From: JAJPXC01 sp964510535
Lineage (GTDB): Bacteria > Bacteroidota > Bacteroidia > Bacteroidales > Muribaculaceae
Reading direction: 5' to 3'
DNA length: 64,000 bases
Assembly: GCA_964510535.1 (NCBI GenBank)
Contig: CAZECG010000006.1
Span: 42,074 to 106,073 of the forward strand
Shown: in pieces, positions 1-9,044 of the stretch
How the letters are laid out: every line of letters starts with the position of its first letter
Position numbering within the stretch: position 1 is the stretch's first letter
The notes under the pieces: generated by a model
The model's database searches: none
Told to the model about the DNA's origin: nothing
The model's input: the letters and a program-made list of their open reading frames with translations, nothing else
Made by a program: the position numbers and the translations under genes

Positions 1-1215
1 TTTGCGTATGATAGCCCCTAACGGTGCGCCTATGAAGAAAAATATGATGCAGGCAAATGACAACGTGAACTTCTTTTGAAGTTCAATTCCATGGCGTCTT
101 ATTGTCTTGCGGTCATCGCTCATTGAGAAACTTTTGTACTCATAGTCCTGCTTCGCGCGCTTCGCCTTAATGAGAGCTTGCGCATAATAGCTGCGGGCAA
201 ATGTTCCATCTTTCGCATTAATTATCGAGTCGAGATTTAACGGCGACTCAAGTACGACAGGTTTCTGCGGCACCTTCACAATCTCCCCGTTTCGGTACTC
301 GCGCTTATAGCGGTCTATTCCTAAGTAAGGTACCTCCTTTATTGATTTGGCATACGAGTCTCCGATGCTGTCAACGCGTGCGCTCACCGAGTCTATCGTG
401 GCCTGCAGCTCTGCCATGTTCTTGCCGACATACTGGTTTCGCATACCGCTCTCATCCATACGGTTGAAATTAGCGTCGAATGCCACCATTATACGCTTCT
501 CGTCAAACGACTCGCGGCGATATGGCATATCACCCGCCCCGGCTCCGCCCTGCTGCTCGCGCAGATTTTCGAATTGCGCCCCGTGATGCAGAGTTAGAAA
601 CAGGTGCGTCTGGTCCTCGGTCATCGACATTCGTCCCGAATCCGCTAAAAGCACACGGGCGTTGTCAAAGCCCCTCGACGTGTCATAAATCATCACGTCA
701 TAGAGTGAACCGCTCTCAGAATTTTTAGCTTTCACATATATGTTAAAACCGGGCAGTTGGTCGTAGAACACGCCCTCAGGAATTTCAACCTCAGGCGATT
801 TCTGACGCATGGAATAAAGCAGAGTCCACATTTTAGTCTGCGCCACAGGCAAGACGTTGTTCTGGAAGAAAAACGCGCCGATGGCTACGAACGCCATCAG
901 CACTATCAGCGGCTTCATCGCTTTCAGCAACGAGATTCCCGCCGCTTTCAAAGCCGTGAGTTCAAACCGTTCACCGAGATTTCCGAAAGTCATCAACGAC
1001 GCAAGCAGAATGGCCAACGGCAACGCCATCGGGACCATCGTCAACGCCGCATAAAAAAACAGCTCCGCTATCACACTGATTTCCAATCCTTTCCCGACGA
1101 GATCATCAATATATCGCCACAGAAATTGCATCAGCACGATGAATAGGCATATAAAAAACGTCATAAGAAACAGAGGCAAAAAGCTCTGAAGCATGAACGT
1201 GTATAATCGCTTCAT
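1..1215 (-). CDS. LptF/LptG family lipopolysaccharide export permease (C-terminal end cut off by window edge)
   Basis: This is an inner-membrane permease of the YjgP/YjgQ family, which with LptB and LptC extracts lipopolysaccharide from the inner membrane and feeds it to the periplasmic bridge. About 405 codons are visible before the window ends. The ATG at 1215-1213 opens a protein with an N-terminal hydrophobic segment, further membrane segments rich in M, A and L up to about residue 120, a long soluble periplasmic part (about residues 130-370), and then the family-typical segment FTLSFACIIFFFIGAPLGAI just before the edge. The remaining C-terminal membrane segments lie outside. LptF and LptG cannot be told apart from this part. 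It is transcribed leftward, separated by a terminator from the gene upstream. Confidence 0.9.
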   Translation of the reverse strand, partial: MKRLYTFMLQSFLPLFLMTFFICLFIVLMQFLWRYIDDLVGKGLEISVIAELFFYAALTMVPMALPLAILLASLMTFGNLGERFELTALKAAGISLLKAMKPLIVLMAFVAIGAFFFQNNVLPVAQTKMWTLLYSMRQKSPEVEIPEGVFYDQLPGFNIYVKAKNSESGSLYDVMIYDTSRGFDNARVLLADSGRMSMTEDQTHLFLTLHHGAQFENLREQQGGAGAGDMPYRRESFDEKRIMVAFDANFNRMDESGMRNQYVGKNMAELQATIDSVSARVDSIGDSYAKSIKEVPYLGIDRYKREYRNGEIVKVPQKPVVLESPLNLDSIINAKDGTFARSYYAQALIKAKRAKQDYEYKSFSMSDDRKTIRRHGIELQKKFTLSFACIIFFFIGAPLGAIIRK

Positions 1216-1352
1216 CTTAAACATCAGCTACCAATCTGATTCACCACGCGAATTTAGTGAAAAAACCCCGATTCCGCAATTCCCTTCCCCAGCCGCCTTT
1301 AAACCGCCACCACTCCCTCTCAACCCGATAGATTAAATCCATATCCACAAAA

Positions 1353-1381
1353 AAGCCGCGGCCCAAATCAGACCGCGGCTT
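1353..1381 (-). terminator. Rho-independent terminator after the PCMD/calycin-like gene
   Basis: A perfect 9-base stem (AAGCCGCGG / CCGCGGCTT) with an 11-base loop is followed on the minus strand by a run of T. It lies 22 bases beyond the stop of the gene ending at 1404 and separates it from the LptF/G gene. Confidence 0.85.
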
Positions 1382-1403
1382 CACTAAACTATTCTATTGA
1401 AAA

Positions 1404-3053
1404 TTACTTCACAAGCACCTTCGTTACGGTATTCCCCTGACAGCGGATGTAAACGCCGTTGGCGGGATTGTCGACACGGATACCTTGGAGGTTGTAGTAT
1501 TCAACCGGTGCGTTAACGTCGCTAACAACAGCGTCAGCCACGCCCGATGCGAGTTTTGTGCCGTTGAAATCAACTTTGATTTCGATGCCGTCCCACATGA
1601 CGGGGATGTTCATCACCAAGTGCCCATTATTGTCCTCGGTACCATTGAGGGTAACATCAGCGGTAATCCCGCCATCGAGCAGCGAGAGACCATTCTTGCT
1701 TCCGGCGTAGGTTATAGAGCCATCGTCATTTGAAGTCATAGTGCAGTTTTCAACTGTGATGTCGCCGAAATTAACGGGACCTTCGCCAATGTCAAGAGTG
1801 AAATCAGGCAACAAGAAGTTGCATTTGCCGTTGCCGAGAGGAGTGATATAAACCGAGTAAATAGTAGTATCGTCAGGGTTGAGAATACTGCCCAGCATTT
1901 CGATTACGAGCGAACCGTTATAGATAGCCGCCGAAGGGGTATCGGGAGGCGTGACACCTCCTGAGTTCTTAGCGAAGTTGATGGTATAAACGTGTGAAGT
2001 TTTGCCGTCGATATCGGCACCAACGTTTGACACAGTTACGGTAGCTTTATTGTTGGCGGCATCGAGAGCCACATTGACGGTAGCGCTCTTAGCGTTACCG
2101 GCGAGAGTGTAAGCGATAGCGTCGACGGTCGAGGGGATTTCGCTGTCAACGGTGTACTCGTATGTATCATTAGCGAAAGCGGGAACCGAAGTGCCGTTTA
2201 CCGACAGAGCACTCAAGCGAGAGTAATAAACCAACTTCACGTCGTCAACACAGAGCGTGTTACCGTCACCGAGATCAGATGTCCAATAGTCCCCGGCTGC
2301 AAAAATGATATTGAACTTCTCGGGAGTGTCGTTCGTAAGGTAGTTAAACTCAATAACCTTATTGGTCCATTCACCGGCATCACCAGTGATTGAAGTGTCA
2401 ATTTTAGCGATGCAAGCCGCACCGGTAGTTGAAGTGACGTCACCACCTTGGGATGTTGACATTCCGAGAATATTTCGTTCGCGGTCGGTCATTGATACCT
2501 TAGTTGGACTAGTCAAAGAGATGTTTGCGGGGACATTGGCTTGAGTGTATGTGCCTTTCCAAAGATATGCCACAACGGTCGCCTGCTCACTTGGCTTTGC
2601 CGTGCCATGGCTGCGAGTGTACATAAAAGAAACAGCGTCGGGACGATAAGCGAACGCTATGCCGCCAAATGTGCCGCCATCAGGGTTACTACCATTTGCT
2701 CCTTTAGCCGTAGACCAAGTGGTTCCGGTTGTAACGTAACCCGGTACAATTTGATCTTCCTTTACTGAGTTGGGCGAATTATAGATTTTGACTGCCGACG
2801 CAGAGTTGTAACCGGTTGTTTTCTCACCGACAACTGTTGCGCCCATACCAAGGGTTCCCATTCCGCCAACTTGAGAGATAGTCCAAGGCGAAGGGGTGGT
2901 GCCTGTAATTTTGGCGTTATTGGCGGGGACCCATGGCTTGCAATCTCCCCAACCTTCCTCGAAGCCGGCATTAGGGAGCTGCTGAGCGTTCGCGGTCAAA
3001 GCAGAGGCCGCAACGAGCAATGCGCTTCCAAAAATAGCGTAGTTTTTTTTCAT
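1404..3053 (-). CDS. Secreted PCMD-like / calycin-like domain protein with T9SS-type C-terminal tail
   Basis: A 549-residue exported protein. It starts with a clear signal peptide (MKKNYAIFGSALLVAASALT, cleavage near ANAQ-Q). Residues about 25-275 look like the Bacteroidetes putative carbohydrate metabolism (PCMD) fold, with the family-like opening LPNAGFEEW-type motif and a late DVKLVYYSRL strand. Residues about 285-365 form a beta-rich repeat domain, and about 375-500 match the calycin-like domain common in Bacteroidales surface proteins. The last about 35 residues (YYNLQGIRVDNP ... KVLVK) have the layout of a T9SS type A sorting domain. Function is unknown; a role in binding or processing glycans at the cell surface is inferred from the PCMD-like part. 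It is monocistronic, with a TACCTTTG promoter box at 3126-3133 and a terminator at 1353-1381. Confidence 0.75.
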   Translation of the reverse strand: MKKNYAIFGSALLVAASALTANAQQLPNAGFEEGWGDCKPWVPANNAKITGTTPSPWTISQVGGMGTLGMGATVVGEKTTGYNSASAVKIYNSPNSVKEDQIVPGYVTTGTTWSTAKGANGSNPDGGTFGGIAFAYRPDAVSFMYTRSHGTAKPSEQATVVAYLWKGTYTQANVPANISLTSPTKVSMTDRERNILGMSTSQGGDVTSTTGAACIAKIDTSITGDAGEWTNKVIEFNYLTNDTPEKFNIIFAAGDYWTSDLGDGNTLCVDDVKLVYYSRLSALSVNGTSVPAFANDTYEYTVDSEIPSTVDAIAYTLAGNAKSATVNVALDAANNKATVTVSNVGADIDGKTSHVYTINFAKNSGGVTPPDTPSAAIYNGSLVIEMLGSILNPDDTTIYSVYITPLGNGKCNFLLPDFTLDIGEGPVNFGDITVENCTMTSNDDGSITYAGSKNGLSLLDGGITADVTLNGTEDNNGHLVMNIPVMWDGIEIKVDFNGTKLASGVADAVVSDVNAPVEYYNLQGIRVDNPANGVYIRCQGNTVTKVLVK

Positions 3054-3125
3054 AATTTTCTATCAATTATTCTGTTTATTAATAATCATCATCATTTTGG
3101 CATATCTCTATGCGCATTTGAGTTG

Positions 3126-3133
3126 CAAAGGTA
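3126..3133 (-). promoter_or_regulatory. Promoter -7 box (TACCTTTG) for the gene at 1404-3053
   Basis: On the minus strand this matches the Bacteroidetes -7 consensus TAnnTTTG, about 75 bases before the start codon. No good TTTG box is seen at the expected upstream distance. It faces away from the box at 3157-3164, so both genes share a compact divergent promoter region. Confidence 0.6.
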
Positions 3134-3156
3134 GCAATTTTTTGGCAGGTAATCGC

Positions 3157-3164
3157 TAAATTTG
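3157..3164 (+). promoter_or_regulatory. Promoter -7 box (TAAATTTG) for the C45-like hydrolase gene
   Basis: TAAATTTG matches the Bacteroidetes -7 consensus. It places transcription start near 3171, downstream of a possible TTG start at 3162 and upstream of the ATG at 3225, which supports the ATG as the true start. Confidence 0.55.
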
Positions 3165-3224
3165 CCTAATAATTTGTCGACTAATGCAAAACATCCCAAT
3201 AATACTACTTGTTCAGACAATATT

Positions 3225-4301
3225 ATGTTGAGACGGTTTTTAATATTCTCATTTTCCGCAATTACGGCTATAAATGCCTTAGGTTGCACGTCAGCCATAA
3301 TCGGAGCAGAAGCATCGCTATCGGGCCGCCCACTGCTCTGGAAACACCGCGACACCGGCACCGAACACAATTTCGTAGCCCGCGTTGACCGACAAGGCCA
3401 AATACCCTATGTCGCCCTGTTCAATGGCGGTGACTCATTGCTCGCTGAGGCTTGGATGGGGCTAAACGCCGAGGGTTTCGCCATCATGAACACCGCATCA
3501 TATAATTTGGCACCCGACACAGCCTCATATAAGGATCGCGAAGGCTATTTGATGTCAGAGGCTCTCGCTAAGTGCTCCACGTTACGCGATTTCGAGAATT
3601 TGCTCGATTCGCTCCCCAAACCGATGGGAGTGCAGGCTAACTTCGGTGTCATCGACGCATCGGGCGCAGGCGCCTACTACGAAACCGACGATTACCGATA
3701 CACCAAATATTCCATTGACGACACCCCCGACAAATTACTGCTGCGCACAAACTACTCCTGCTCCGGCGACTCAACCTGCGGTATGGGTTACATACGATAC
3801 CAAAACGCCGTAACCCTCCTCGCGCCCCATATAAAGGCTCGCGACATAACCCCCGCCACATTCACCGAAAAGCTATCGCGTTCATTCTACCATTCCTTGC
3901 TCGGGCGCGACCCGATGGCCGACGGAGACAGCTGGGCTATTGACCAAGATTTCATACCACGGCGCAGCTCAAGCGCGTCAATCGTCATCGAAGGAATCCG
4001 TCCGGGAGAATCCCCCACCCTCTCGGTAATGTGGACCGCCATCGGCTATCCCCCCTGTGCGACGGTTATCCCTGTAACTGTCGACAGCGTACCTGACCGA
4101 TTACAGCCACGCGCCCCACGATGGCGTTGCCCCGAATGTGATTACACACTGACACTAAAACGATTGGCATTCCCGATAACACGCGGCTCGGGCCTGCACT
4201 ACATAAACCTCGACGCTCTGCGTCCCATCATAGGCGAAAGGCATCAAAAAAGTGAGGCCACCTACCGCAGATTCCTGGAAAAAACAACCGATTTTAAGTA
4301 G
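3225..4301 (+). CDS. Exported C45-like Ntn hydrolase (penicillin acyltransferase / acylase superfamily)
   Basis: A 358-residue protein with a signal-like N-terminus (MLRRFLIFSFSAITAINALG) followed at once by CTSAIIGAEAS. In C45/C69-type Ntn hydrolases the nucleophile is an N-terminal Cys in a C-T-[ST] context followed by a strand carrying R/N residues, as in GRPLLWKHRDTG here, so the mature enzyme may begin at Cys21 after processing. The body shows FNGGDSLLAEAWMGLNAEGF and NFGVIDASGAGAYYETDD, also typical of this superfamily. The substrate is unknown; these enzymes cleave or transfer amide-linked acyl groups. Cys21 could instead be a lipoprotein cysteine, but the preceding A-L-G is a weak lipobox. 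The ATG at 3225 is chosen because a -7 box overlaps the more upstream candidate. The GldB-like gene follows after 30 bases. Confidence 0.7.
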   Translation: MLRRFLIFSFSAITAINALGCTSAIIGAEASLSGRPLLWKHRDTGTEHNFVARVDRQGQIPYVALFNGGDSLLAEAWMGLNAEGFAIMNTASYNLAPDTASYKDREGYLMSEALAKCSTLRDFENLLDSLPKPMGVQANFGVIDASGAGAYYETDDYRYTKYSIDDTPDKLLLRTNYSCSGDSTCGMGYIRYQNAVTLLAPHIKARDITPATFTEKLSRSFYHSLLGRDPMADGDSWAIDQDFIPRRSSSASIVIEGIRPGESPTLSVMWTAIGYPPCATVIPVTVDSVPDRLQPRAPRWRCPECDYTLTLKRLAFPITRGSGLHYINLDALRPIIGERHQKSEATYRRFLEKTTDFK

Positions 4302-4331
4302 AGGTCGAACAATTAGTTTATGAATTAGGTT

Positions 4332-5327
4332 ATGGGAAAAATAGTCATCCTCGCATTAATTTTCATAGCAGCGGTATCATGCAAAGATAACACGCATGGC
4401 ACCGACGATTGCGCAACCGCTTTACAAATAGAGCGTCTTGACCGATTAGTCTACCATTACACTGAATTTGACACAGTCACTCGTGACAACCTTAAAGATT
4501 CAATGTCACCGGGACTTGACATATACTTGCGGGTGGCAGGCATCAATAGCGACAGCGCCGATGTGGATTCGGCACTGGCTATGTTGTCGGCGAGCCGACC
4601 GGTAACTGTATTTACGCCTGATGTTGAAAACAGGCTCAACTCTATTGAAGACATAGAGATAAGTCTTGGGACAGCAATGCGACGCATTCAATCCGCATTA
4701 CCGGGTATTGACGCGCCACACATCTACGGCATAGTTTCCCCCTACCGTCAGAGCGTCATTACAGCCGACTCGGTTGTTCTCATCGCCCTTAATCTATATC
4801 TTGGCCGAGACTATCCGGGATATGCCGGATTTGATGATTATTTCAGGCTGACAAGAGAGCCTGTGCGTATTCCGTATGATGTGGTGGAGGCAATAGTAGC
4901 CTCGCACTACCCGATTAATAATGACCGAGCGAAAACAATACTATCTAAAATGCTTTATAATGGGGCGTTGGTCTATGCTGTTATGTCGTCGATTCCTGAC
5001 GCCGACCTATCATTAGCCATTGGTGTCGGCAGTGAGGATTTGGAATGGTTGGTTGACAATGAATCAAGGATATGGGACAAGATTATCCGACAAGAACTCC
5101 TATATTCAAGCTCAGAGACAGACGCCTCAAAATTACTTATGCCCTCACCAGCGACACCGGCCATTCACCCTGAAGCACCCGGCAGAGTGGGCCGCTACAT
5201 CGGCTACGCAATAGTTAAATCATATGTTGACAAGCATAAGAGTGTCACATTGGAGCAGCTGCTATCGCCCGATTTTTATGGAGAAACAAAGACTTTGGTA
5301 GATGCCGGCTATGCTCCGGCAAAATGA
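4332..5327 (+). CDS. GldB-like lipoprotein
   Basis: A 331-residue lipoprotein with a short signal and a lipobox Cys at residue 17 (IAAVSC). The family signature is seen in ALNLYLGRDYPGY (about residues 152-164) and near the C-terminus in PGRVGRYIGYAIVKSYV, which resembles the conserved end of GldB proteins. GldB was named for gliding motility in Flavobacteria but is kept in non-gliding Bacteroidales, where its role is unclear; a link to envelope function is inference. It probably shares a transcript with the C45-like hydrolase. Confidence 0.8.
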   Translation: MGKIVILALIFIAAVSCKDNTHGTDDCATALQIERLDRLVYHYTEFDTVTRDNLKDSMSPGLDIYLRVAGINSDSADVDSALAMLSASRPVTVFTPDVENRLNSIEDIEISLGTAMRRIQSALPGIDAPHIYGIVSPYRQSVITADSVVLIALNLYLGRDYPGYAGFDDYFRLTREPVRIPYDVVEAIVASHYPINNDRAKTILSKMLYNGALVYAVMSSIPDADLSLAIGVGSEDLEWLVDNESRIWDKIIRQELLYSSSETDASKLLMPSPATPAIHPEAPGRVGRYIGYAIVKSYVDKHKSVTLEQLLSPDFYGETKTLVDAGYAPAK

Positions 5328-5434
5328 TTGCGGCATCGCGGTTGTACTTTTTTAACAACCCGCCGGAACTCGCATCGGGAGCGGGATTCAGCGACGCAAG
5401 AAACGCTAAAGCGGTGATAATTAGAGCCTACCAT

Positions 5435-5465
5435 TTTGCGGTTAGAGTAAAAAAGCGTAACTTTG
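5435..5465 (+). promoter_or_regulatory. Strong Bacteroidetes promoter upstream of the redoxin-like gene
   Basis: TTTG at 5435-5438, a 19-base spacer and TAACTTTG at 5458-5465 match the vegetative promoter consensus well. Transcription would start near 5472, leaving a leader of about 130 bases before the ATG at 5602. The leader holds a small stem-loop (CGGTT / AACCG, 5469-5483) and an 11-codon reading frame beginning at 5503. The rest of the 274-base gap after the GldB-like gene shows nothing else I can name. Confidence 0.8.
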
Positions 5466-5601
5466 CACCGGTTTTGTTAACCGCGTCATCACAGAGGTGA
5501 GACATGCGCCGAAAATCGGCACGGATAATGAGGATGTAAAATTCGGTCATAACCAAATTGCACTCCGATACTTATCCGAGTATTAACAAAAAATATGCGT
5601 A

Positions 5602-6078
5602 ATGAAGAAACCTTTAATTTTTCTTGCGCTTTTGGTCATTTTAGCAATCTCTTTATCAGCCTATACTCCACGCGTGATAGCGCCAGAGAAAGGCTACACT
5701 GTCCCGGCTCTCTCGATTGAAAGCAACGACAGTGTCATCTCGCTAAGCGACTTCAGAGGGAAGTATCTATTATTGACTTTTTGGGCTTCAACCGACGCTG
5801 CGTCACGCATAAGATGCAACGAATATGAGAGCCTTGTTGACCAAAGCGCAAACGTTCGCCAACTGTCAATCAATCTTGACAGAAATGAGAGATTATTTAA
5901 GGAAATTGTCAGCAATGACAATCTTAATCCGGCTCATCAGCACAATTTGCCTCCGTCGAAAGCAGATGGTGTATTGGCGGAATTTAATTTAAGCTCTACT
6001 CTTAGAACTTTTTTAATTGACCCCGAGGGACGTATTATATCGGTGAATCCCTCATTGGATGAAATTGCAGCGTTGTAA
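5602..6078 (+). CDS. Exported thioredoxin-fold protein lacking the CxxC motif
   Basis: A 158-residue protein with an N-terminal signal or anchor (MKKPLIFLALLVILAISLSA) and an AhpC/TlpA-like fold: VPALSIESNDSVISLSDFRG, then YLLLTFWAS and a late TFLIDPEGRII strand. Where TlpA-like proteins carry WCxxC this one has TDAAS (residues 64-68). The only cysteine is Cys72, outside the active-site position. Disulfide chemistry is therefore unlikely, and a structural or binding role is inferred. It has its own strong promoter and a terminator at 6136-6170, so it is probably monocistronic. Confidence 0.7.
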   Translation: MKKPLIFLALLVILAISLSAYTPRVIAPEKGYTVPALSIESNDSVISLSDFRGKYLLLTFWASTDAASRIRCNEYESLVDQSANVRQLSINLDRNERLFKEIVSNDNLNPAHQHNLPPSKADGVLAEFNLSSTLRTFLIDPEGRIISVNPSLDEIAAL

Positions 6079-6135
6079 AAAGATTTTACAATTGATTTCC
6101 AAACAGACTAACCTAAACGTTTACCGATATCAAGC

Positions 6136-6170
6136 ATCAGGTGTAAGAGAATCTTGCACCTGATTAATTT
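6136..6170 (+). terminator. Rho-independent terminator after the redoxin-like gene
   Basis: ATCAGGTG (6136-6143) pairs with CACCTGAT (6157-6164), with an inner AAGA/TCTT pairing, followed by TAATTTTTA on the plus strand. It lies 57 bases past the stop at 6078. Confidence 0.8.
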
Positions 6171-6193
6171 TTATACTCGTAATTTTCCCGTCA

Positions 6194-6592
6194 TCAGACT
6201 ACTGATATCAATTCTATATCAAAAATGAGAGTTGAGCCGCCAGGGATTCCGGGCTGTGACAGTCGCCCATAGCCCATCTCAGCCGGAAGATATATTTCCC
6301 ACCTGTCGCCCGGACACATCTGTTGCAGGGAAATAATCCAGCCCTGTATCAGTTCGCGCAATCGAAACGCTTGAGCCACGCCGCCACGACTTGAATCGAA
6401 ACTTTTGCCATTGATGGTTTTACCCGTGTAGTGTACAGTGACAACACTGTTGCGATTGGGCGACACTCCGCCTCGGTTGCCCGATTTAATGACTTTATAC
6501 AAAATACCTTTGTCAAGCGATTTCACACCGGCCTCGGTTGCTTTAGCTTTCAACCACGCCCGGTTTTTCTCTATATATTCCGGTTTTGCCAT
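6194..6592 (-). CDS. FKBP-type peptidyl-prolyl cis-trans isomerase
   Basis: A 132-residue protein whose C-terminal about 90 residues form one FKBP domain: VVTVHYTGKTINGKSFDSS, then ELIQGWIISLQQMCPGDRW, IYLPAEMGYG and STLIFDIELI, all standard FKBP strands. It speeds X-Pro bond isomerisation during protein folding. No signal peptide is seen, so it is probably cytoplasmic, unlike many Bacteroidales FKBPs that are exported. It starts 2 bases after the stop of the TPR gene and is almost certainly translated from the same transcript. Confidence 0.92.
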   Translation of the reverse strand: MAKPEYIEKNRAWLKAKATEAGVKSLDKGILYKVIKSGNRGGVSPNRNSVVTVHYTGKTINGKSFDSSRGGVAQAFRLRELIQGWIISLQQMCPGDRWEIYLPAEMGYGRLSQPGIPGGSTLIFDIELISVV

Positions 6593-6594
6593 AT

Positions 6595-8643
6595 TTATTC
6601 ACGCATTCGTTTCAATAAGTTGTAAGAGGGCATCACTCCAAGTTCTCCGGCTTTTGAAAGGTCGCGCGTACCCGCTTCCTTATTACCGAGTTTCAGGTAG
6701 ACATACCCGCGGTTGTAATAAGCCTCACCAAAGTCAGGTTTAGCCTCAATGGCCTGTGTATATGCGGCGAGTGCTGAAGTATAATCCTGCATTTCAACGA
6801 GCAGATTACCCTTATCATAATATGGGAATGGCATTGACGGCGACAGCTCAATCGTCCGGTCAAAATCAGAAATGGCTTCCGATAGTTCATGTTTCACCAT
6901 TTGTGAGGCCACATCAGCAGGAATATTGCCATCGGCGCGGTTTGATTCTGTCCGCTGGTGGCGGTATCGCGCTATCCCTCGCTGGAACCAAGCCAAAGCG
7001 AAATCGGGGGTGAGTTGCAACGCTTTGTCAAAATCGGCAATCGCGCCCTGATAATTTCTAACCGTCATCTGAGCCATTCCGCGGCCGAAATAGTCAACGG
7101 CTCGGGGAGCATGGGTTGCGATATAGGAGTTATAGTACTCAATATCCGAAAAATGGCGGTTAATCTCAGCCTGGTCAGTCAACGACACATCAGAATTTGT
7201 AATCAACAGCAGTTTTCGCAGTATGCGGGTGGCATTCAAATCGTCGACCTCCTTGATGTAGTAGGTCGACGGACGCAATTCCGACGGAGAGTAATAATAA
7301 GACAAAGCAAATATCGGCTCAATCTCCACATTGATGTTGCGATCCTGCACCTTTCCGCGTATTCCCGGATTGTTATATTGCTGTTCAAGCGCATCAGACG
7401 AGTTGTCCACCGTCAGCAGAGCCGAAAACCGAGCGGCGACAACTTCCTGCGGTTCAGAAGTCGGCTCGTGGCCTGCCCTATTTCCGTTTCCGCTCTCGGC
7501 CACATCGGAAGCGTCAGACTGTCCCGGCTCGTTCAGGATTACAGGATGTTTGGCGAGAGCCATTGATTTATTATAATCTTTCTCTGACTGGCGCATATTA
7601 CCAAGAGCGCGGTTTATGTCAAATCGCAGATAATACGCCCCGGCTAAATCAGGATATGACTCTATAACTTTGTCGATGTCTGCCATGGCCTTCTTATACT
7701 GATGCGTGTCACGATAGAGCATAGCGCGATTGTAAAGCGCACGCGCGTCGCCCGGTTTCAAGCTCAACACCTGCGTGAAATCCTGTATCGCTCGGTCATT
7801 ATCCTTCAACTCGGCCCGCATAAGACCCCTGTTGAACAATGCCACAGCATTCAAGGGGTCCAACTGTATGGCATAATCATAGTCTGCCATAGCCCCGAAA
7901 TAGTCATCAAGCTTGTATCGGAGGAAAGCGCGGTTTATGAACAGACCGGAATGACGAGGTTGCAACTTTATGGCGCGGTCCATATCGTCCAACGCCGATT
8001 TGAAATCGCCCTCACCCGAATTGATGGCAATGTCGGCACGCATCACATAGGCGTTGGTGGCATTGGGATTAATAGAAATAGCCTTGTCAAGATCGGCCAA
8101 CGCACCCACGGTATCACCCTCAATCATCAACAGGCGCGCACGTCCGAGATAACCGTTATCATACGACGGATGCGCCTTTACAAGCGCGGCATAGCTTTCA
8201 CGAGCCGCTGCCGTGTCGCCAAGTTCGACCTGCGCCATGGCTCTGTTGAAAAGAATGTTACGGTTCTCCGGCAATAATGTCAGCGCATGAGTATAGTCAT
8301 CGACTGCCTCTCGGAGTTTGCCCTGATTCTGACGCGCGACACCCCTAACCTCGTAAGCATCCACTATAAAAGGATTGTGCTCAATAGCCATATCCGCATC
8401 AGCCTCGGCACCTTGATAGTCGTCAAGATTGAGCTTTGCGATAGCCCTGAAAAAATATGGTTGCGCAAGGTAAGGCTTGGCGGCTATCACCTGATTGAAA
8501 TACTGTATCGAGACCATATAGTCCTCGAAATATAGAGCATTCTGGCCTATCCGCATTACCTGGTCGGTGTTAACCTGCGCAACAACCGAAAGCATTGACA
8601 TCATCAACCAGAAAGATGCGATGATTTTTCTTGCATGGTTCAT
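6595..8643 (-). CDS. Exported TPR-repeat protein
   Basis: A 682-residue protein with a signal peptide (MNHARKIIASFWLMMSMLSV, then AQVNT). Residues about 30-370 hold some nine TPR units with the usual A-x-Y/F-x-R and G-A-x-x-D-x-x-x-A spacing. A linker of about 130 residues rich in N, E and S follows, then three to four more TPRs (about 515-675). TPR arrays bind other proteins; the partner is unknown. Proteins with this layout are common in the Bacteroidales periplasm. The FKBP isomerase is the next gene in the same operon. No -7 box is convincing directly upstream. Confidence 0.85.
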   Translation of the reverse strand: MNHARKIIASFWLMMSMLSVVAQVNTDQVMRIGQNALYFEDYMVSIQYFNQVIAAKPYLAQPYFFRAIAKLNLDDYQGAEADADMAIEHNPFIVDAYEVRGVARQNQGKLREAVDDYTHALTLLPENRNILFNRAMAQVELGDTAAARESYAALVKAHPSYDNGYLGRARLLMIEGDTVGALADLDKAISINPNATNAYVMRADIAINSGEGDFKSALDDMDRAIKLQPRHSGLFINRAFLRYKLDDYFGAMADYDYAIQLDPLNAVALFNRGLMRAELKDNDRAIQDFTQVLSLKPGDARALYNRAMLYRDTHQYKKAMADIDKVIESYPDLAGAYYLRFDINRALGNMRQSEKDYNKSMALAKHPVILNEPGQSDASDVAESGNGNRAGHEPTSEPQEVVAARFSALLTVDNSSDALEQQYNNPGIRGKVQDRNINVEIEPIFALSYYYSPSELRPSTYYIKEVDDLNATRILRKLLLITNSDVSLTDQAEINRHFSDIEYYNSYIATHAPRAVDYFGRGMAQMTVRNYQGAIADFDKALQLTPDFALAWFQRGIARYRHQRTESNRADGNIPADVASQMVKHELSEAISDFDRTIELSPSMPFPYYDKGNLLVEMQDYTSALAAYTQAIEAKPDFGEAYYNRGYVYLKLGNKEAGTRDLSKAGELGVMPSYNLLKRMRE

Positions 8644-8840
8644 ATACGCGAATTTAGCAAGAGTCAGGCTAAAATACGCGCTAAGGGCCGCTTACACATC
8701 GACTTTTAATTATTTTTGAGATAAAAAACCGGCAAAAGAGAAGTTTAAATAGTAGAAACAATATTGTTAATATTAGCTATTGCAGCCCCCAAATAATTGG
8801 ATAGAAACTTACGACAAATAACAGTCTGAACAAAATGAAA

Positions 8841-8874
8841 GGATGCCCAAGACTCTTCGCGAGCGGGGGCATCC
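8841..8874. other. Stem-loop in the 506-base gap between the TPR gene and gdhA
   Basis: GGATGCCC (8841-8848) pairs with GGGCATCC (8867-8874) around an inner CTC/GAG pair. Neither side carries a long T run, so terminator use is uncertain. Apart from this and the gdhA terminator at 9045-9074 I see no gene or RNA in 8644-9149. Confidence 0.4.
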
Positions 8875-9044
8875 TATATTTGATAAAAGTTAGTCTATTG
8901 AAAAAGTTGTTTTGCTATCAGTGTTTATTTATTTGACACTTGTGACGATTATTGGTTTAACCCCAATCGGTCATTTAACATTGATTAACCCAAAAATGTG
9001 TCTATACGCCGATAGTAATACATGACTAATAAAGCAAAAAGCGA

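Noticed and set aside
3162..3224. Upstream TTG start for the C45-like hydrolase
   Set aside because: It overlaps a -7 promoter box and adds 21 residues before a proper signal peptide, so the ATG at 3225 is preferred.
5503..5538. 11-codon peptide MRRKSARIMRM as a gene
   Set aside because: Too short to support without conservation or ribosome data; mentioned only as part of the leader.
6958..8277. Long plus-strand reading frames (6958-7566, 7702-8277) opposite the TPR gene
   Set aside because: They mirror the TPR coding frame, have no domains or promoters, and are shadows of the real gene.
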